Source: JAJFFW01 sp965263375 (GTDB lineage Bacteria; Pseudomonadota; Alphaproteobacteria; Caulobacterales; Parvularculaceae). From it: 64,000 nt of DNA. The DNA is taken from contig OZ253669.1 in assembly GCA_965263375.1 (NCBI GenBank), forward strand, positions 2,170,001 through 2,234,000, read 5' to 3'. A program made the translations under genes and the position numbers. The notes beneath the pieces are model-generated. The model searched no databases. It was not told where the DNA came from and saw only the letters and a list, made by a program, of their open reading frames with translations. Below, one piece after another: positions 25,544 to 34,239 of the stretch. The number at the start of each line of letters is the position of its first letter. Within the stretch, counting starts at the first letter, position 1.

Positions 25544-26161
25544 ATGACAACACATCAAAGCTATTCGCGGCTGGCGTACCTTCAAGCCGCGTTCTTAATT
25601 GGAATAATAGGCCTTGCCGCCTTTAGCGCCACAAGCGCAGACGCTAAGTCGCGACCGGCTTACTGTCCGGTGACACATGATCACCGCGTCCACGATGCTG
25701 ATTATTATTCTTACTATCCGCGCGCTGGCTCTGCTGTAAAAGGCGGACACAAAGGACACCATAAGGGCCAACATAAGGGCCATAAGGGAAACTATAAAAA
25801 ACCACCGAGCCACCATTATGGCTCCCTCCACAACTCCCATAAGAACAAGCCAAGCTATCACTATGGCTCAAAGCACAAATATCATGGAAAAGACAGCCAC
25901 TATTATTACGGCGGCAATAAGAGCCATTATAATGGGTATAAGCGGCGGCCAAACAGAATCATCAGCCGCATAGCCCTTGATACAAGGTTTCGGGCGCGCA
26001 TAATCGTACAGGAAGAAATCGTATACGGAAAACGCCGTGCGCGATTGATATGCACAGTGCGAACGCGAGGACCAGAAGCGGCCTACGTCCCCTATCGGCA
26101 CTTAAAACGCGTGGCGTATAATCATTGTTCGCACAGGGCAAAGGTCAGGATTTACGCTTAA
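25544..26161 (+). CDS. Exported His/Lys/Gly/Tyr-rich protein of unknown function
   Basis: The 205-residue product has a signal-peptide-like N-terminus (hydrophobic residues 12-31, then SADAKS). Residues about 65-125 are low complexity, with repeated KGH, HKG and YHYGS units and many histidines and tyrosines. The last 65 residues look folded and contain basic and cysteine residues (RLICTVRTRG, YNHCSHRAK). The His-rich part could bind metal ions; that is inference. GGAGATGG precedes the ATG. I do not recognise a family, and the repeats could hide homology. Confidence 0.7.
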   Translation: MTTHQSYSRLAYLQAAFLIGIIGLAAFSATSADAKSRPAYCPVTHDHRVHDADYYSYYPRAGSAVKGGHKGHHKGQHKGHKGNYKKPPSHHYGSLHNSHKNKPSYHYGSKHKYHGKDSHYYYGGNKSHYNGYKRRPNRIISRIALDTRFRARIIVQEEIVYGKRRARLICTVRTRGPEAAYVPYRHLKRVAYNHCSHRAKVRIYA

Positions 26162-26250
26162 CCCTTAAAATTACGCCCGCCTCTATACACGCCCTCAAAA
26201 GGTAAAGCCGCGCCTAATTATATAGAGCGTGGCTTTAGCGATTACGCCTC

Positions 26251-26667
26251 TTAATCGTCGCGATGGACTTTTTCAGATTTTTCATGACGCTCTTGCGCTT
26301 CTAGTGAGAGCGTCGCAATCGGACGCGCCTCAAGTCGGCTCAAGCTGATCGGCTCGCCAGTTTCTTCGCAATAACCATATTCCCCATTTTCAATGCGCAC
26401 GAGCGCAGAATTTATCTTGGAAATAAGCTTACGCTGACGGTCACGGGTACGAAGCTCTAGTGCTTTATCTGTCTCACTAGACGCTCGATCTGCAATATCT
26501 GGCAGATGCAGACTATCTTCTTGAAGGCCTTCAAGAGTGTCTTTGCTTTCTTTTAATATATCATCGCGCCAATCGAGTAGCTTCTTTTTGAAATACTCTT
26601 TTTGTCGGTCACACATGAAAGGCTCGCCTTCTGTAGGGCGGTATTCTTCCAAGTCTGTTGTAGACAT
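26251..26667 (-). CDS. dksA: DksA-family RNA polymerase-binding regulator
   Basis: The 138-residue protein enters the RNA polymerase secondary channel and works with ppGpp to adjust rRNA and biosynthetic promoters. A coiled-coil region (residues 25-95) with the tip region DIADRASSETDKALELR precedes the globular end IENGEYGYCEETGEPISLSRLEARP and the TLSLEAQERHEKSEK helix. Only one cysteine of the usual four is present, matching the zinc-independent DksA of alphaproteobacteria. ATG 26667 follows a GGAGG-type site; an upstream in-frame ATG (six codons) is less well placed. Confidence 0.92.
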   Translation of the reverse strand: MSTTDLEEYRPTEGEPFMCDRQKEYFKKKLLDWRDDILKESKDTLEGLQEDSLHLPDIADRASSETDKALELRTRDRQRKLISKINSALVRIENGEYGYCEETGEPISLSRLEARPIATLSLEAQERHEKSEKVHRDD

Positions 26668-27188
26668 GGCTTTCCTCCAACTCATTGCAACGGCAGAAAT
26701 ACGCGACTGAACGAACGCAAATCTGCGGCTTACCTAATCAGCGCGGTTTGTACTACCGACGCTGTATACCGATGCTGGCCTTTCCGCTCAAGCGCGAAAT
26801 CAGTGCGCAAATACACGTCACCAATAGCGATAAATCAAGAGACTTAGCAATTCATTGACGTAGCAAAGCACCAGAAAAGGAAAAATCGCGAATATGTGAT
26901 TGCGCCCTGGCCATAATACTTTCTCACAGCTTAATGATTGATTTTTACCGTCCCCTGGCCTGAGAACTGTGATATGCTTCACACCAAGCTCATCCATTTT
27001 ATGACAAAATGGGTGTCAATCGTTCCGATATAGGGGCATCGCCTTTACCGGATGACGCCAAAGTCTTATTATCGGCTTTATCGATTGGGGTATTTGGTAA
27101 GCGTGATTCGGGTGGAAAGCGCTTTTAATAAGATACGCATTGGGAACCGCAATAAACGCGGGCGTGCTAGTTAAGGGGATTGGGCGTC
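26668..27188. other. Intergenic region between dksA and the lysozyme gene
   Basis: A gene-free divergent region of about 520 bases. A hairpin CCATTTT-atgac-AAAATGG (26994-27012) stands out, and TTGACG occurs at about 26858. AAGGGG at 27173-27178 is the ribosome binding site of the lysozyme gene. Nothing else could be assigned; a small RNA is possible but unsupported. Confidence 0.35.
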
Positions 27189-28220
27189 ATGAAAACATCA
27201 CAGCGTGGGGTCGCCCTATTAAAGCAATTTGAGGGTCTAGAGCTTGAGGCCTATCAAGATATTGCTGGCATTTGGACGATTGGGTATGGCCATACAGGCC
27301 CTGATGTAAAGCCAGGTCAAGTTATCACTGAGGCCGAAGCAGAAGAGCTTTTAAAGCGCGACCTTAGCCCACGAGAAAAAGCAGTTTCTCGCCTTTCAAA
27401 CGTTGAGCTCAACCAAAACGAATTCGATGCACTTGTCAGTTTCGTTTATAATGTCGGCGAAAACGCCTTTCGCGGGTCCACAGCGAGGCGGCGACTTAAC
27501 AATAATGACCGCGTCGGCGCCGCAGATGCCTTAACATGGTGGAATAAAGCAACGGTCGGCGGTGTTCTACGTCCGGTAACAGGCCTTACACGCCGCCGTG
27601 CGGCTGAACGCGCGCTTTTCCTTACGCCTACTAATCCTGTGATCGTTCGCGACCAAGCTGACATTTCAGAAAACTCACGGGTCACGCCGATTGAAGACTC
27701 ACCGCGCCGTTCAAATCTATCTGAAAGCCGAACAATCCAAGGCGCCGCGGTTGCTGGCGGCGCTGGCGTCGCTTCAACTTCTATGGGCCGCCGCGATGCA
27801 AAAGAGCTTGAAGAAGTCCGCCATCAACATGATGGCGAGGATGATGATCTCGTTTTCATTGACGACGATCTTACGCCGCCAGAAACAGCAACAGAAGACA
27901 CGGGCGCCGACGCGACAAATGCGGATGCTTCTGATGCCGGTGAGACAAATCCGGACGCCCCGACAGGCGATGAAGTCGCTGATGCTGATGAAGCTGGTGA
28001 CAATAGTGAGGCCACAGAAGAAGAGACGGCCGCTGAAGACACCATTAGCGTGGATGACGACTTAACCGAACTTGTAATTTTGGGCGAAGAACACCCAAGC
28101 CTTCGCGAGCAACACGCCGCCGACGCGCAAATTCAACTCGCTTTAATGGTTCTTATTCTAATATCCGTCGCCTTTTTGGTCTTTACCCGGATTGATGACT
28201 GGTTTAACTATCGCCGTTAA
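27189..28220 (+). CDS. Membrane-anchored phage-type lysozyme (GH24)
   Basis: The 343-residue protein begins with a T4-type muramidase domain (residues 1-145). The catalytic Glu15, Asp24 and Thr30 (FEG, YQD, WTIGYGHT) have the same spacing as Glu11/Asp20/Thr26 of T4 lysozyme. A long linker is very acidic and rich in Asp/Glu/Ala/Thr (residues 215-300). A single C-terminal membrane helix (LALMVLILISVAFLVF) ends in a short basic tail. A lysozyme tethered by a C-terminal anchor is unusual; a role in cell-wall remodelling is likely, since no phage genes surround it. The ATG 10 bases after AAGGGG was preferred over an upstream TTG. Confidence 0.85.
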   Translation: MKTSQRGVALLKQFEGLELEAYQDIAGIWTIGYGHTGPDVKPGQVITEAEAEELLKRDLSPREKAVSRLSNVELNQNEFDALVSFVYNVGENAFRGSTARRRLNNNDRVGAADALTWWNKATVGGVLRPVTGLTRRRAAERALFLTPTNPVIVRDQADISENSRVTPIEDSPRRSNLSESRTIQGAAVAGGAGVASTSMGRRDAKELEEVRHQHDGEDDDLVFIDDDLTPPETATEDTGADATNADASDAGETNPDAPTGDEVADADEAGDNSEATEEETAAEDTISVDDDLTELVILGEEHPSLREQHAADAQIQLALMVLILISVAFLVFTRIDDWFNYRR

Positions 28221-28225
28221 TGAGA

Positions 28226-28813
28226 TTAAACAATTAGCGCCCTGACCCGCTTTTGCAACACAGGCAAAAGCGTATCTTCAAACCAAGGGTTTTTCTTAAG
28301 CCACACATTATTGCGCCAAGATGGATGGGGCGTTGGAATGAATAATGGGCCATAGTCGCGCCACGACGCAACGGTTTCGGTTAGCGTCTTTTTCGCGCTT
28401 TTACCTAAATGCCATTTTTGTGCGTATGAACCAACGAGCAAACAAAGCTCTAGCTGGCCCATCGCCGCAATAAGCTTCGTGCGCCAAAGATTGGCGCACG
28501 CCTTTAAAGGCGGCAAGTCACCGCCCTTTTCATCATAGCCTGGAAAGCAAAACCCCATGGGCGCAATTGCAATTTTATCAGAACAGTAAAACTCATCTTC
28601 ACTCACCCCCATCCAAGCGCGCAAACGCTCCCCAGAAGGATCGCTAAATGGTTTATTATGCTGATGGGCAAGATTGCCTGGCGCCTGACCGAAGACAGCA
28701 ATACGTGCTTTCGCGCTTGGCTGAAACACAGGGTTTGGAGCATGCGGCATATCATCTGCACAATGAGTGCAACTGCGAATTTCTTGCACCAATGCATCAA
28801 AATTGGCGCTCAC
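28226..28813 (-). CDS. Uracil-DNA glycosylase family protein
   Basis: The 195-residue protein resembles the family 4-like uracil-DNA glycosylases that excise deaminated bases. Motif 1 is VFGQAPGNLAHQHNKPFSD with SGERLRAWMG, and motif 2 is PTPHPSWRN near residue 165. An N-terminal CTHC pair (Cys15, Cys18) recalls the iron-sulphur cluster of thermophilic members, but the other ligands are not obvious. A GTG start at 28813 was chosen, preceded by GGAG, because longer versions overlap the upstream gene. It probably forms an operon with the GFA and nucleoside-transporter genes. Confidence 0.78.
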   Translation of the reverse strand: MSANFDALVQEIRSCTHCADDMPHAPNPVFQPSAKARIAVFGQAPGNLAHQHNKPFSDPSGERLRAWMGVSEDEFYCSDKIAIAPMGFCFPGYDEKGGDLPPLKACANLWRTKLIAAMGQLELCLLVGSYAQKWHLGKSAKKTLTETVASWRDYGPLFIPTPHPSWRNNVWLKKNPWFEDTLLPVLQKRVRALIV

Positions 28814-28820
28814 TGTCCCC

Positions 28821-29213
28821 TTACTCCTTTGACAGATGTTCAAGACTTCCCGCATTCTCTTCCCAGTTTTGGCCATCAAAGGGCTCAATCGTAATTGAAG
28901 AAAATTGCGAGCGGTCCATGCACCGTAAATTGAGCGAATACCCATCAGGGTTTGAACGCGGCGTATAAAAAGGCTTTACACCGCAAACAGAACAAAATGT
29001 GTGCTTGGCCACGCCTGAATTAAATGTATAGGTCGTAATTTTATCAGCGCCGCCAAGCAATCGAAACGAGGATTTGGGCACAATCACATGAATGAACCCC
29101 ACCTGATCACACAATGAGCAGTTACAAGAGTAAGCAACGATATCGTCATCCGTCTCCGCTTCAAAGGTCACGGCGCCGCAATGGCATGCGCCTCTTTTAA
29201 TGGATTTGCTCAT
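28821..29213 (-). CDS. GFA-domain (CENP-V/GFA) zinc protein
   Basis: The 130-residue protein has the GFA fold named after glutathione-dependent formaldehyde-activating enzyme. Zinc ligands are seen as CHCG at residues 10-13, SCNCSLC near 29-35 and FCSVCG near 73-78. Many GFA proteins have no tested function, and the formaldehyde activity of the family is disputed. It lies three bases downstream of the nucleoside transporter gene and just upstream of the glycosylase gene on the same strand. Confidence 0.88.
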   Translation of the reverse strand: MSKSIKRGACHCGAVTFEAETDDDIVAYSCNCSLCDQVGFIHVIVPKSSFRLLGGADKITTYTFNSGVAKHTFCSVCGVKPFYTPRSNPDGYSLNLRCMDRSQFSSITIEPFDGQNWEENAGSLEHLSKE

Positions 29214-29216
29214 TGT

Positions 29217-30497
29217 TTATCCCGTCCATAAAACACCAACAACAGACCCCGTCATCAATGTCGCCAGTGTGCCGGCGACAAGCGCTTTGGGGCCTAATTC
29301 AATCACATCATGGCGGCGCTCTTTGGCGATGACAGAAAGGCCGCCAATAACAATACCAAGGCTAGAAAAATTGGCGAACCCGCACATGGCGTAGATCATG
29401 ATCAACCTTGTCCGCGGCGACAACGCATCATCAGATAGAGCGGCCAGCTGGCTATAGGCGACAACTTCATTGACCGCCGTTTTTATCCCCATCAATGCGC
29501 CTGCTTGATAGGCTTCCGCTGCGGGCACGCCCATCGCATGCATAAATGGCATAAATACCCAGCCAAATACTCTCTCAACAGATAAAGGCGCGCCAAAAAA
29601 CTCAGGCGATAAAGCGCCAAGGCCGATATTGATCAACGCCACCGCGGCCATAAAGGCAATAATCGCAGCGATAATATTTAGATAAAGCGCAAGACCGTCT
29701 GTGACCCCCTGCATGAACGCGTCCATCGCACCAGCATATTTAAATTGATCAGCAGCATCAGCAGGGGTTGGAATTTCCCCCGTCTCGGGCGGTATCATCA
29801 CCCGCGCCATTAAAATAGCCGCTGGGATGGAGATAATTGACGCCACAATGATATGTCCGAGCACTGAAGGGTCGACTTTAGCAAGAATGGTCGCATAAAG
29901 CGCCATGACGGAGCCTGCAACAGTGGCAAAGCCGCCAGTTATCACCACAAATAATTCCGAACGCGAGATTTTCGCCAAGAAAGGCTTAATTAATAGCGGC
30001 GCCTCACTTTGCCCCATTAGTGAATTCGCAGCCGAAGACAAAGCGACCGCCCCGCCGACACGAAAAACCTTTTCTAACAACAAAGCGAAAGCACGCACAA
30101 ACAGCTTTAATATCCCAAGATGCCAAAGCACCGCTGAAAGCGCTGAGAAAAAAATCACCAAAGGCAGGGCGCGAAAAGCGAAATTAAACATCGCCCCTTC
30201 GTTCGTCACCTCAAACGGCGCATCGCCCCCGCCAAGATGGCCAAAGACGAAACGCGTCCCTTCCTCCGTCGCTTGCTGCAACGCGCTTACAAACTGCGTC
30301 AATGAGCCAAGCATCTCACGCAAAGGCGGGGTGTAAAAGAACAAGGCGGCAATAGCGAGTTGCATCAGTATCGTCCAGATGACGCTAAAGGCCTGAAAAC
30401 GGGTTTTCCCCTCGGACAAGACCCAAGCGACGAAGACAAAAACCAATAACCCGCCAGCGCTTTGTAGACGCAATAAAGTCTCGGATGTCAGCTCCAT
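29217..30497 (-). CDS. CNT-family nucleoside transporter (NupC-like)
   Basis: The 426-residue inner-membrane protein is a concentrative nucleoside symporter. The family signatures are LMGQSEAPLLIKPFL near residue 162, FATVAGSVMALYA near 188, GVPAAEAYQAGALMGIKTAVNEVVAY near 325-350 and YAMCGFANFSSLGI near 378. About ten hydrophobic helices are visible. Its position upstream of the GFA and uracil-glycosylase genes gives a loose nucleoside theme, which may be coincidence. Confidence 0.92.
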   Translation of the reverse strand: MELTSETLLRLQSAGGLLVFVFVAWVLSEGKTRFQAFSVIWTILMQLAIAALFFYTPPLREMLGSLTQFVSALQQATEEGTRFVFGHLGGGDAPFEVTNEGAMFNFAFRALPLVIFFSALSAVLWHLGILKLFVRAFALLLEKVFRVGGAVALSSAANSLMGQSEAPLLIKPFLAKISRSELFVVITGGFATVAGSVMALYATILAKVDPSVLGHIIVASIISIPAAILMARVMIPPETGEIPTPADAADQFKYAGAMDAFMQGVTDGLALYLNIIAAIIAFMAAVALINIGLGALSPEFFGAPLSVERVFGWVFMPFMHAMGVPAAEAYQAGALMGIKTAVNEVVAYSQLAALSDDALSPRTRLIMIYAMCGFANFSSLGIVIGGLSVIAKERRHDVIELGPKALVAGTLATLMTGSVVGVLWTG

Positions 30498-30702
30498 CCC
30501 TACACTCCCAAATTAGGGTTTTAGCAATCTCACCCAGATACCCATGAAACGAAGAAACCAAACTATGAAGAGAATCGAGCGCTTTCACCAGTTGCACTAA
30601 ACTTTCTAATCAATCTGCTGTTGCACGTCGCCACAACCGAACTATGGTGCGCGCGATGGTTTATAATCTATTGTTAAACAAGCCTGAAGGGGACTAATCG
30701 CC

Positions 30703-32199
30703 ATGTTGCCGACACCAACGCCACAACTTCAGCCCAATACCCTTGAGTACGAGATTACGCCCCTCGTTAAGCCAACAGGATTTCGTGAATATGACGCCCG
30801 GTGGATCTTCGGGCCTGAAATTAACCTGCTCGGCATTCAGGCCCTTGGCCTAGGGCTTGGTACTTTTATCCGCGAGCTTGACTGCGAAAACAAAATTGTG
30901 GTCGGCCACGATTTCCGCGGCTATTCGCTATCGATCAAACAGGCCTTGACCGTCGGCCTTATGACGGCGGGCATCGAAGTGCACGATATTGGCTTGGCTC
31001 TGTCGCCTGTCGCTTATTTTGCACAGTTTGACTTAGATATCCCGTGCGTGGCGATGGTGACGGCCAGCCACAACGAGAATGGATGGACAGGCGTGAAAAT
31101 GGGCACCGCACGCCCCCTCACCTTCGGTCCTGATGAAATGGGCAGCTTAAAAGAGATTGTTCTTAACGGAAAAAGCTCTGCAGCCCCTGGCGGCGCTTAT
31201 CACTACGTTGAAGGCTTGCGCGAACGCTATATGGCGGACCTTGTCGAGAACGTCAAAATCGAACGCAAATTGAAAGTGATCGCGGCGTGCGGCAATGGCA
31301 CAGCGGGCGCTTATGCGCCTGAGACGTTGTCGCGCCTAGGGCTTGAAGTCATTCCGATGGATGCTGAGCTGGATCATACTTTCCCGAAATATAATCCCAA
31401 CCCGGAAGACCTAGAAATGCTGCATGCGATGCAGGCGGCAGTTAAAGAACATGGCGCCGATGTCGCCCTTGGCTTTGACGGCGACGGTGATCGCTGCGGC
31501 GTTGTTGATAATGAAGGCGAAGAAATATTCGCCGATAAGATCGGTGTGATGATCGCCCGCGATTTGTCATCCATTCATGAAAACGCGCAATTTGTCGTTG
31601 ATGTAAAATCAACCGGCCTATTTATGACAGACCCGGTCTTAATCGAAAACGGCGCCAAGACGGAATATTGGAAGACAGGTCATTCCTATATCAAGCGCAA
31701 AAGCCATGAAATGGGCGCGCTCGCCGGGTTTGAAAAATCAGGACACTTCTTTTTCAACAAACCTATTGGACGCGGCTATGATGACGGTCTTGTGGCCGCT
31801 ATCGCATTGTTACAAATGCTTGACCGCAACCCGGACAAATCATTGGCTGACCTTCGTAAAGCCCTGCCAAAAACTTGGCAATCACCGACCATGTCTCCCC
31901 ATTGCGCTGACGAACTCAAATATGGCGTCGTTGAAAAGGTGGTTAAATCTATTGAAGCGCGCGGAATCGGCGGCGACATTATCGGTCAGAAAATCCGCGA
32001 TATTGTGACTGTAAACGGCGTGCGCGTTACCGCTGAAGACGGAACCTGGGGCCTTATTCGCGCATCCTCTAACAAGCCGGAATTGGTGGTAGTCGTTGAA
32101 AGCCCAACCTCAGAAGAAAACATGAAAGCCATGTTCAAAGAGCTGGACGCTGTCTTGCGCGAACACCCGGAAGTGGGCGAATATAACCAAAAGATCTAG
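30703..32199 (+). CDS. Phosphomannomutase/phosphoglucomutase
   Basis: The 498-residue enzyme interconverts hexose 1- and 6-phosphates for nucleotide-sugar, polysaccharide and LPS synthesis. The phosphoserine loop is VTASHNENGWTGVKMG near residue 125, the metal-binding loop is GFDGDGDRCGVVD near 259, the sugar-binding loop is EKSGHFFFN near 345, and the phosphate-binding region is RASSNKPELVV near 453. The length fits the bifunctional AlgC/ManB type. AAGGGG precedes the ATG. It is divergent from the nucleoside transporter. Confidence 0.92.
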   Translation: MLPTPTPQLQPNTLEYEITPLVKPTGFREYDARWIFGPEINLLGIQALGLGLGTFIRELDCENKIVVGHDFRGYSLSIKQALTVGLMTAGIEVHDIGLALSPVAYFAQFDLDIPCVAMVTASHNENGWTGVKMGTARPLTFGPDEMGSLKEIVLNGKSSAAPGGAYHYVEGLRERYMADLVENVKIERKLKVIAACGNGTAGAYAPETLSRLGLEVIPMDAELDHTFPKYNPNPEDLEMLHAMQAAVKEHGADVALGFDGDGDRCGVVDNEGEEIFADKIGVMIARDLSSIHENAQFVVDVKSTGLFMTDPVLIENGAKTEYWKTGHSYIKRKSHEMGALAGFEKSGHFFFNKPIGRGYDDGLVAAIALLQMLDRNPDKSLADLRKALPKTWQSPTMSPHCADELKYGVVEKVVKSIEARGIGGDIIGQKIRDIVTVNGVRVTAEDGTWGLIRASSNKPELVVVVESPTSEENMKAMFKELDAVLREHPEVGEYNQKI

Positions 32200-32246
32200 A
32201 GCGGATTGCGAAAACTGGAACCCAGTTTTCCCTTGAAGCGGATGAC
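32200..32246 (+). repeat. Palindromic element after the phosphohexomutase gene
   Basis: AGAGCGGATTGCG, then AAAACTGG-aac-CCAGTTTT (32211-32229), then CCTTGAAGCGGATGAC. The hairpin could terminate transcription. The layout resembles dispersed palindromes that occur between genes in many alphaproteobacteria; copy number elsewhere in this genome is unknown. Confidence 0.5.
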
Positions 32247-32321
32247 AAAACAAAACTAGCGCAATGTCGTGATAGAAGTTGGAACGGAATTGCGCTTTAC
32301 CATTTGGGAACTGGTTAGCAC

Positions 32322-33292
32322 TTGAAAGCCATAGAAATCACCGCACCTGGCGGCCCTGAGAACCTTCAACTTTGCGAACGGCCCGACCCCAAGCCTGGCC
32401 CAGGCGAAGTCTTGATCCGCGTCGCCGCGGCGGGGGTCAACCGGCCTGATGTCCTGCAGCGCAAAGGGTTCTATCCACCCCCCAAAGGGGCAAGTGATTT
32501 ACCTGGACTAGAAGTCTCTGGAGAAATTGTCGCCCTTGGCGAAAACGCAGACGCTTACGCCATCGGAGATCAAGTCTGTGCGTTGCTGCCTGGCGGCGGC
32601 TATGCGGAACTTGCAACCGCCGACCAGGGCGCGTGTCTGCCTATTCCATCGGGGCTTAGTCTTTACGAGGCCGCGGGCCTGCCCGAGGCGTATTTTACAG
32701 TATGGGCGAATGTCTTCGACGATGCGGGCCTTCAGGCAGGCGAAACCTTTCTTGTTCATGGGGCCCTATCAGGCATTGGCGTGACAGCAATCACCTTAGC
32801 CAAGGCACGGGGCGCGAAGGTTATAGCGACGGCCGGATCTGACGAAAAGGCCGCCAAGGCAGCGGCGTTGGGCGCGAATAAAACCTTCAACTACCAAACT
32901 GATGCCTGGGATGACGCCATAAAAAAGAAGGCGGCGCTGATGTCGTTCTTGATATGGCTGGGGGGGACTTTTTTGTACGCAATCTATCCGCCCTTAAGCC
33001 CCATGGCCGCCATGTGTCGATCGCCTTTTTAAGGGGGCCAGAGGCGACAATTAACATTTTCCAGATCATGCAAAAACAGCTGCGCCTGTCCGGCTCGACC
33101 ATGAAAGCCCGGGGCCCTGCAGAAAAAGCACGCCTTGCTGAAGCGTTGAAAAAAGAGGTTTGGCCGCTCTTTGAGAAGGGTGCATTAAAGCCCGTAATAG
33201 ACAGCACCTTCCCCTTGGACCAAGCAAGCCAGGCCCATATACACATGGAATCAGGGGAACATGTCGGAAAAATCATTCTGACGGTCGATTAG
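32322..33292 (+). pseudogene. NAD(P)H:quinone oxidoreductase (zinc-free MDR family), frameshifted
   Basis: The first frame (TTG start, MKAIEITAPGGPENLQL) encodes the catalytic domain and most of the Rossmann fold, including VHGALSGIGVTAITLAKARGA. It goes out of frame after DDAIKK. The second frame continues GGADVVLDMAGGDFFVRNL to HVGKIILTVD at 33292. One additional A in the run at 32921-32926, or a -1 shift on A-AAA-AAG, rejoins them into a 323-residue enzyme of normal length. Members reduce quinones or enals with NADPH. Sequencing error, true mutation and ribosomal slippage are all possible; the intact sequence on both sides argues for a recent event or an error. Confidence 0.8.
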
Positions 33293-33468
33293 GCCCAATA
33301 ATCTACAATGACGTCTTGGCGCAGCCGTCGCAGCGCTCTATATAAACGGTAAGGCGCGCAATTTGCGCGGCGCTTTCCCCGGAAAATTCGGCGGTTAGCG
33401 CGGCGGTCCTACTGGGCCGCCGGCGAATTACTATGTGGCACACATTAACGGCGTGGAGCAAAAAAATA

Positions 33469-34239
33469 ATGGCCGACCAACCTCTTATGCCTCTGGCGAC
33501 CGCAGTTTGGCTGATTGACAATACATCGCTGACCTTTGACCAAATTGCAGAATTTTGCGTTCTACATCCCCTTCAGGTCAAAGGCATTGCCGATGGCGAC
33601 GTTGCATCTGGCGTGCGCGGCATCAATCCAATCACCAACCACCAGCTCACCCGGGATGAAATCCAAAAAGGTGAAGAAGATGAAAAATACCGCCTAAAGC
33701 TTTCGCGGCCCAAAACAATTGTGCCGGAAAGTAAAAAGAAAAAATCACGCTATACGCCCGTTTCGAAACGGCAAAACCGGCCTGATGCGATTGCGTGGAT
33801 CGTTCGCAACCACCCGGAAGTCAGCGACGCGCAGATTTCAAAATTGCTGGGCACTACGAAAAACACGATTGTTTCTATTCGCGACCGCACCCACTGGAAC
33901 TCAGCGAACTTACAGCCGCAAGACCCTGTCGGTCTCGGTCTTTGCAGTCAGATTGACCTAGATGCTGTCGTTCGCAAAGCCGCAGCCAAAGCGGCCAAAG
34001 AACGCCCGCTTGAAGAAGCAAGCGGCGCCTCATTATCGCCCACAGAAGATTTTGATCAAAATGCGGATCAATTAGAAAGCGGCTCATTCAATGCAGACGC
34101 CTTCGACGCAGACGCCTTTACCGCGCCTAGCGCCGACGCCGCGTCTCAAAAGGATGATGAAGAAGAGCTTGACGCAGACGCCATCTTCTCCAATTTAAGC
34201 GGCGGCGATAACCAAGAAGAAACTGAAAACGAAAATTAA
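33469..34239 (+). CDS. trcR: Cell-cycle transcriptional regulator TrcR (DUF1013)
   Basis: The 256-residue protein matches the DUF1013/TrcR family of alphaproteobacteria, which binds promoter regions with RNA polymerase in a cell-cycle setting. Recognisable blocks are PLMPLATAVWLIDNTSLTFDQIA at the start, PLQVKGIADGDVASGVRG near 40, and the helix-turn-helix-like RPDAIAWIVRNHPEVSDAQISKLLGTT near 105-130. The last 75 residues are acidic and low complexity. The ATG at 33469 follows GGAG; a start 12 codons upstream is less likely. The stop overlaps the convergent SDR gene by four bases. Confidence 0.9.
   Translation: MADQPLMPLATAVWLIDNTSLTFDQIAEFCVLHPLQVKGIADGDVASGVRGINPITNHQLTRDEIQKGEEDEKYRLKLSRPKTIVPESKKKKSRYTPVSKRQNRPDAIAWIVRNHPEVSDAQISKLLGTTKNTIVSIRDRTHWNSANLQPQDPVGLGLCSQIDLDAVVRKAAAKAAKERPLEEASGASLSPTEDFDQNADQLESGSFNADAFDADAFTAPSADAASQKDDEEELDADAIFSNLSGGDNQEETENEN

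Noticed and set aside
27189..28220. Lysozyme gene as evidence for a prophage
   Set aside because: No holin, structural, integrase or other phage genes are nearby, and the neighbours are ordinary chromosomal genes.
28814..28945. Longer start for the uracil-glycosylase-like gene
   Set aside because: It would overlap the upstream GFA gene extensively, whereas GTG 28813 has a Shine-Dalgarno and a seven-base gap.
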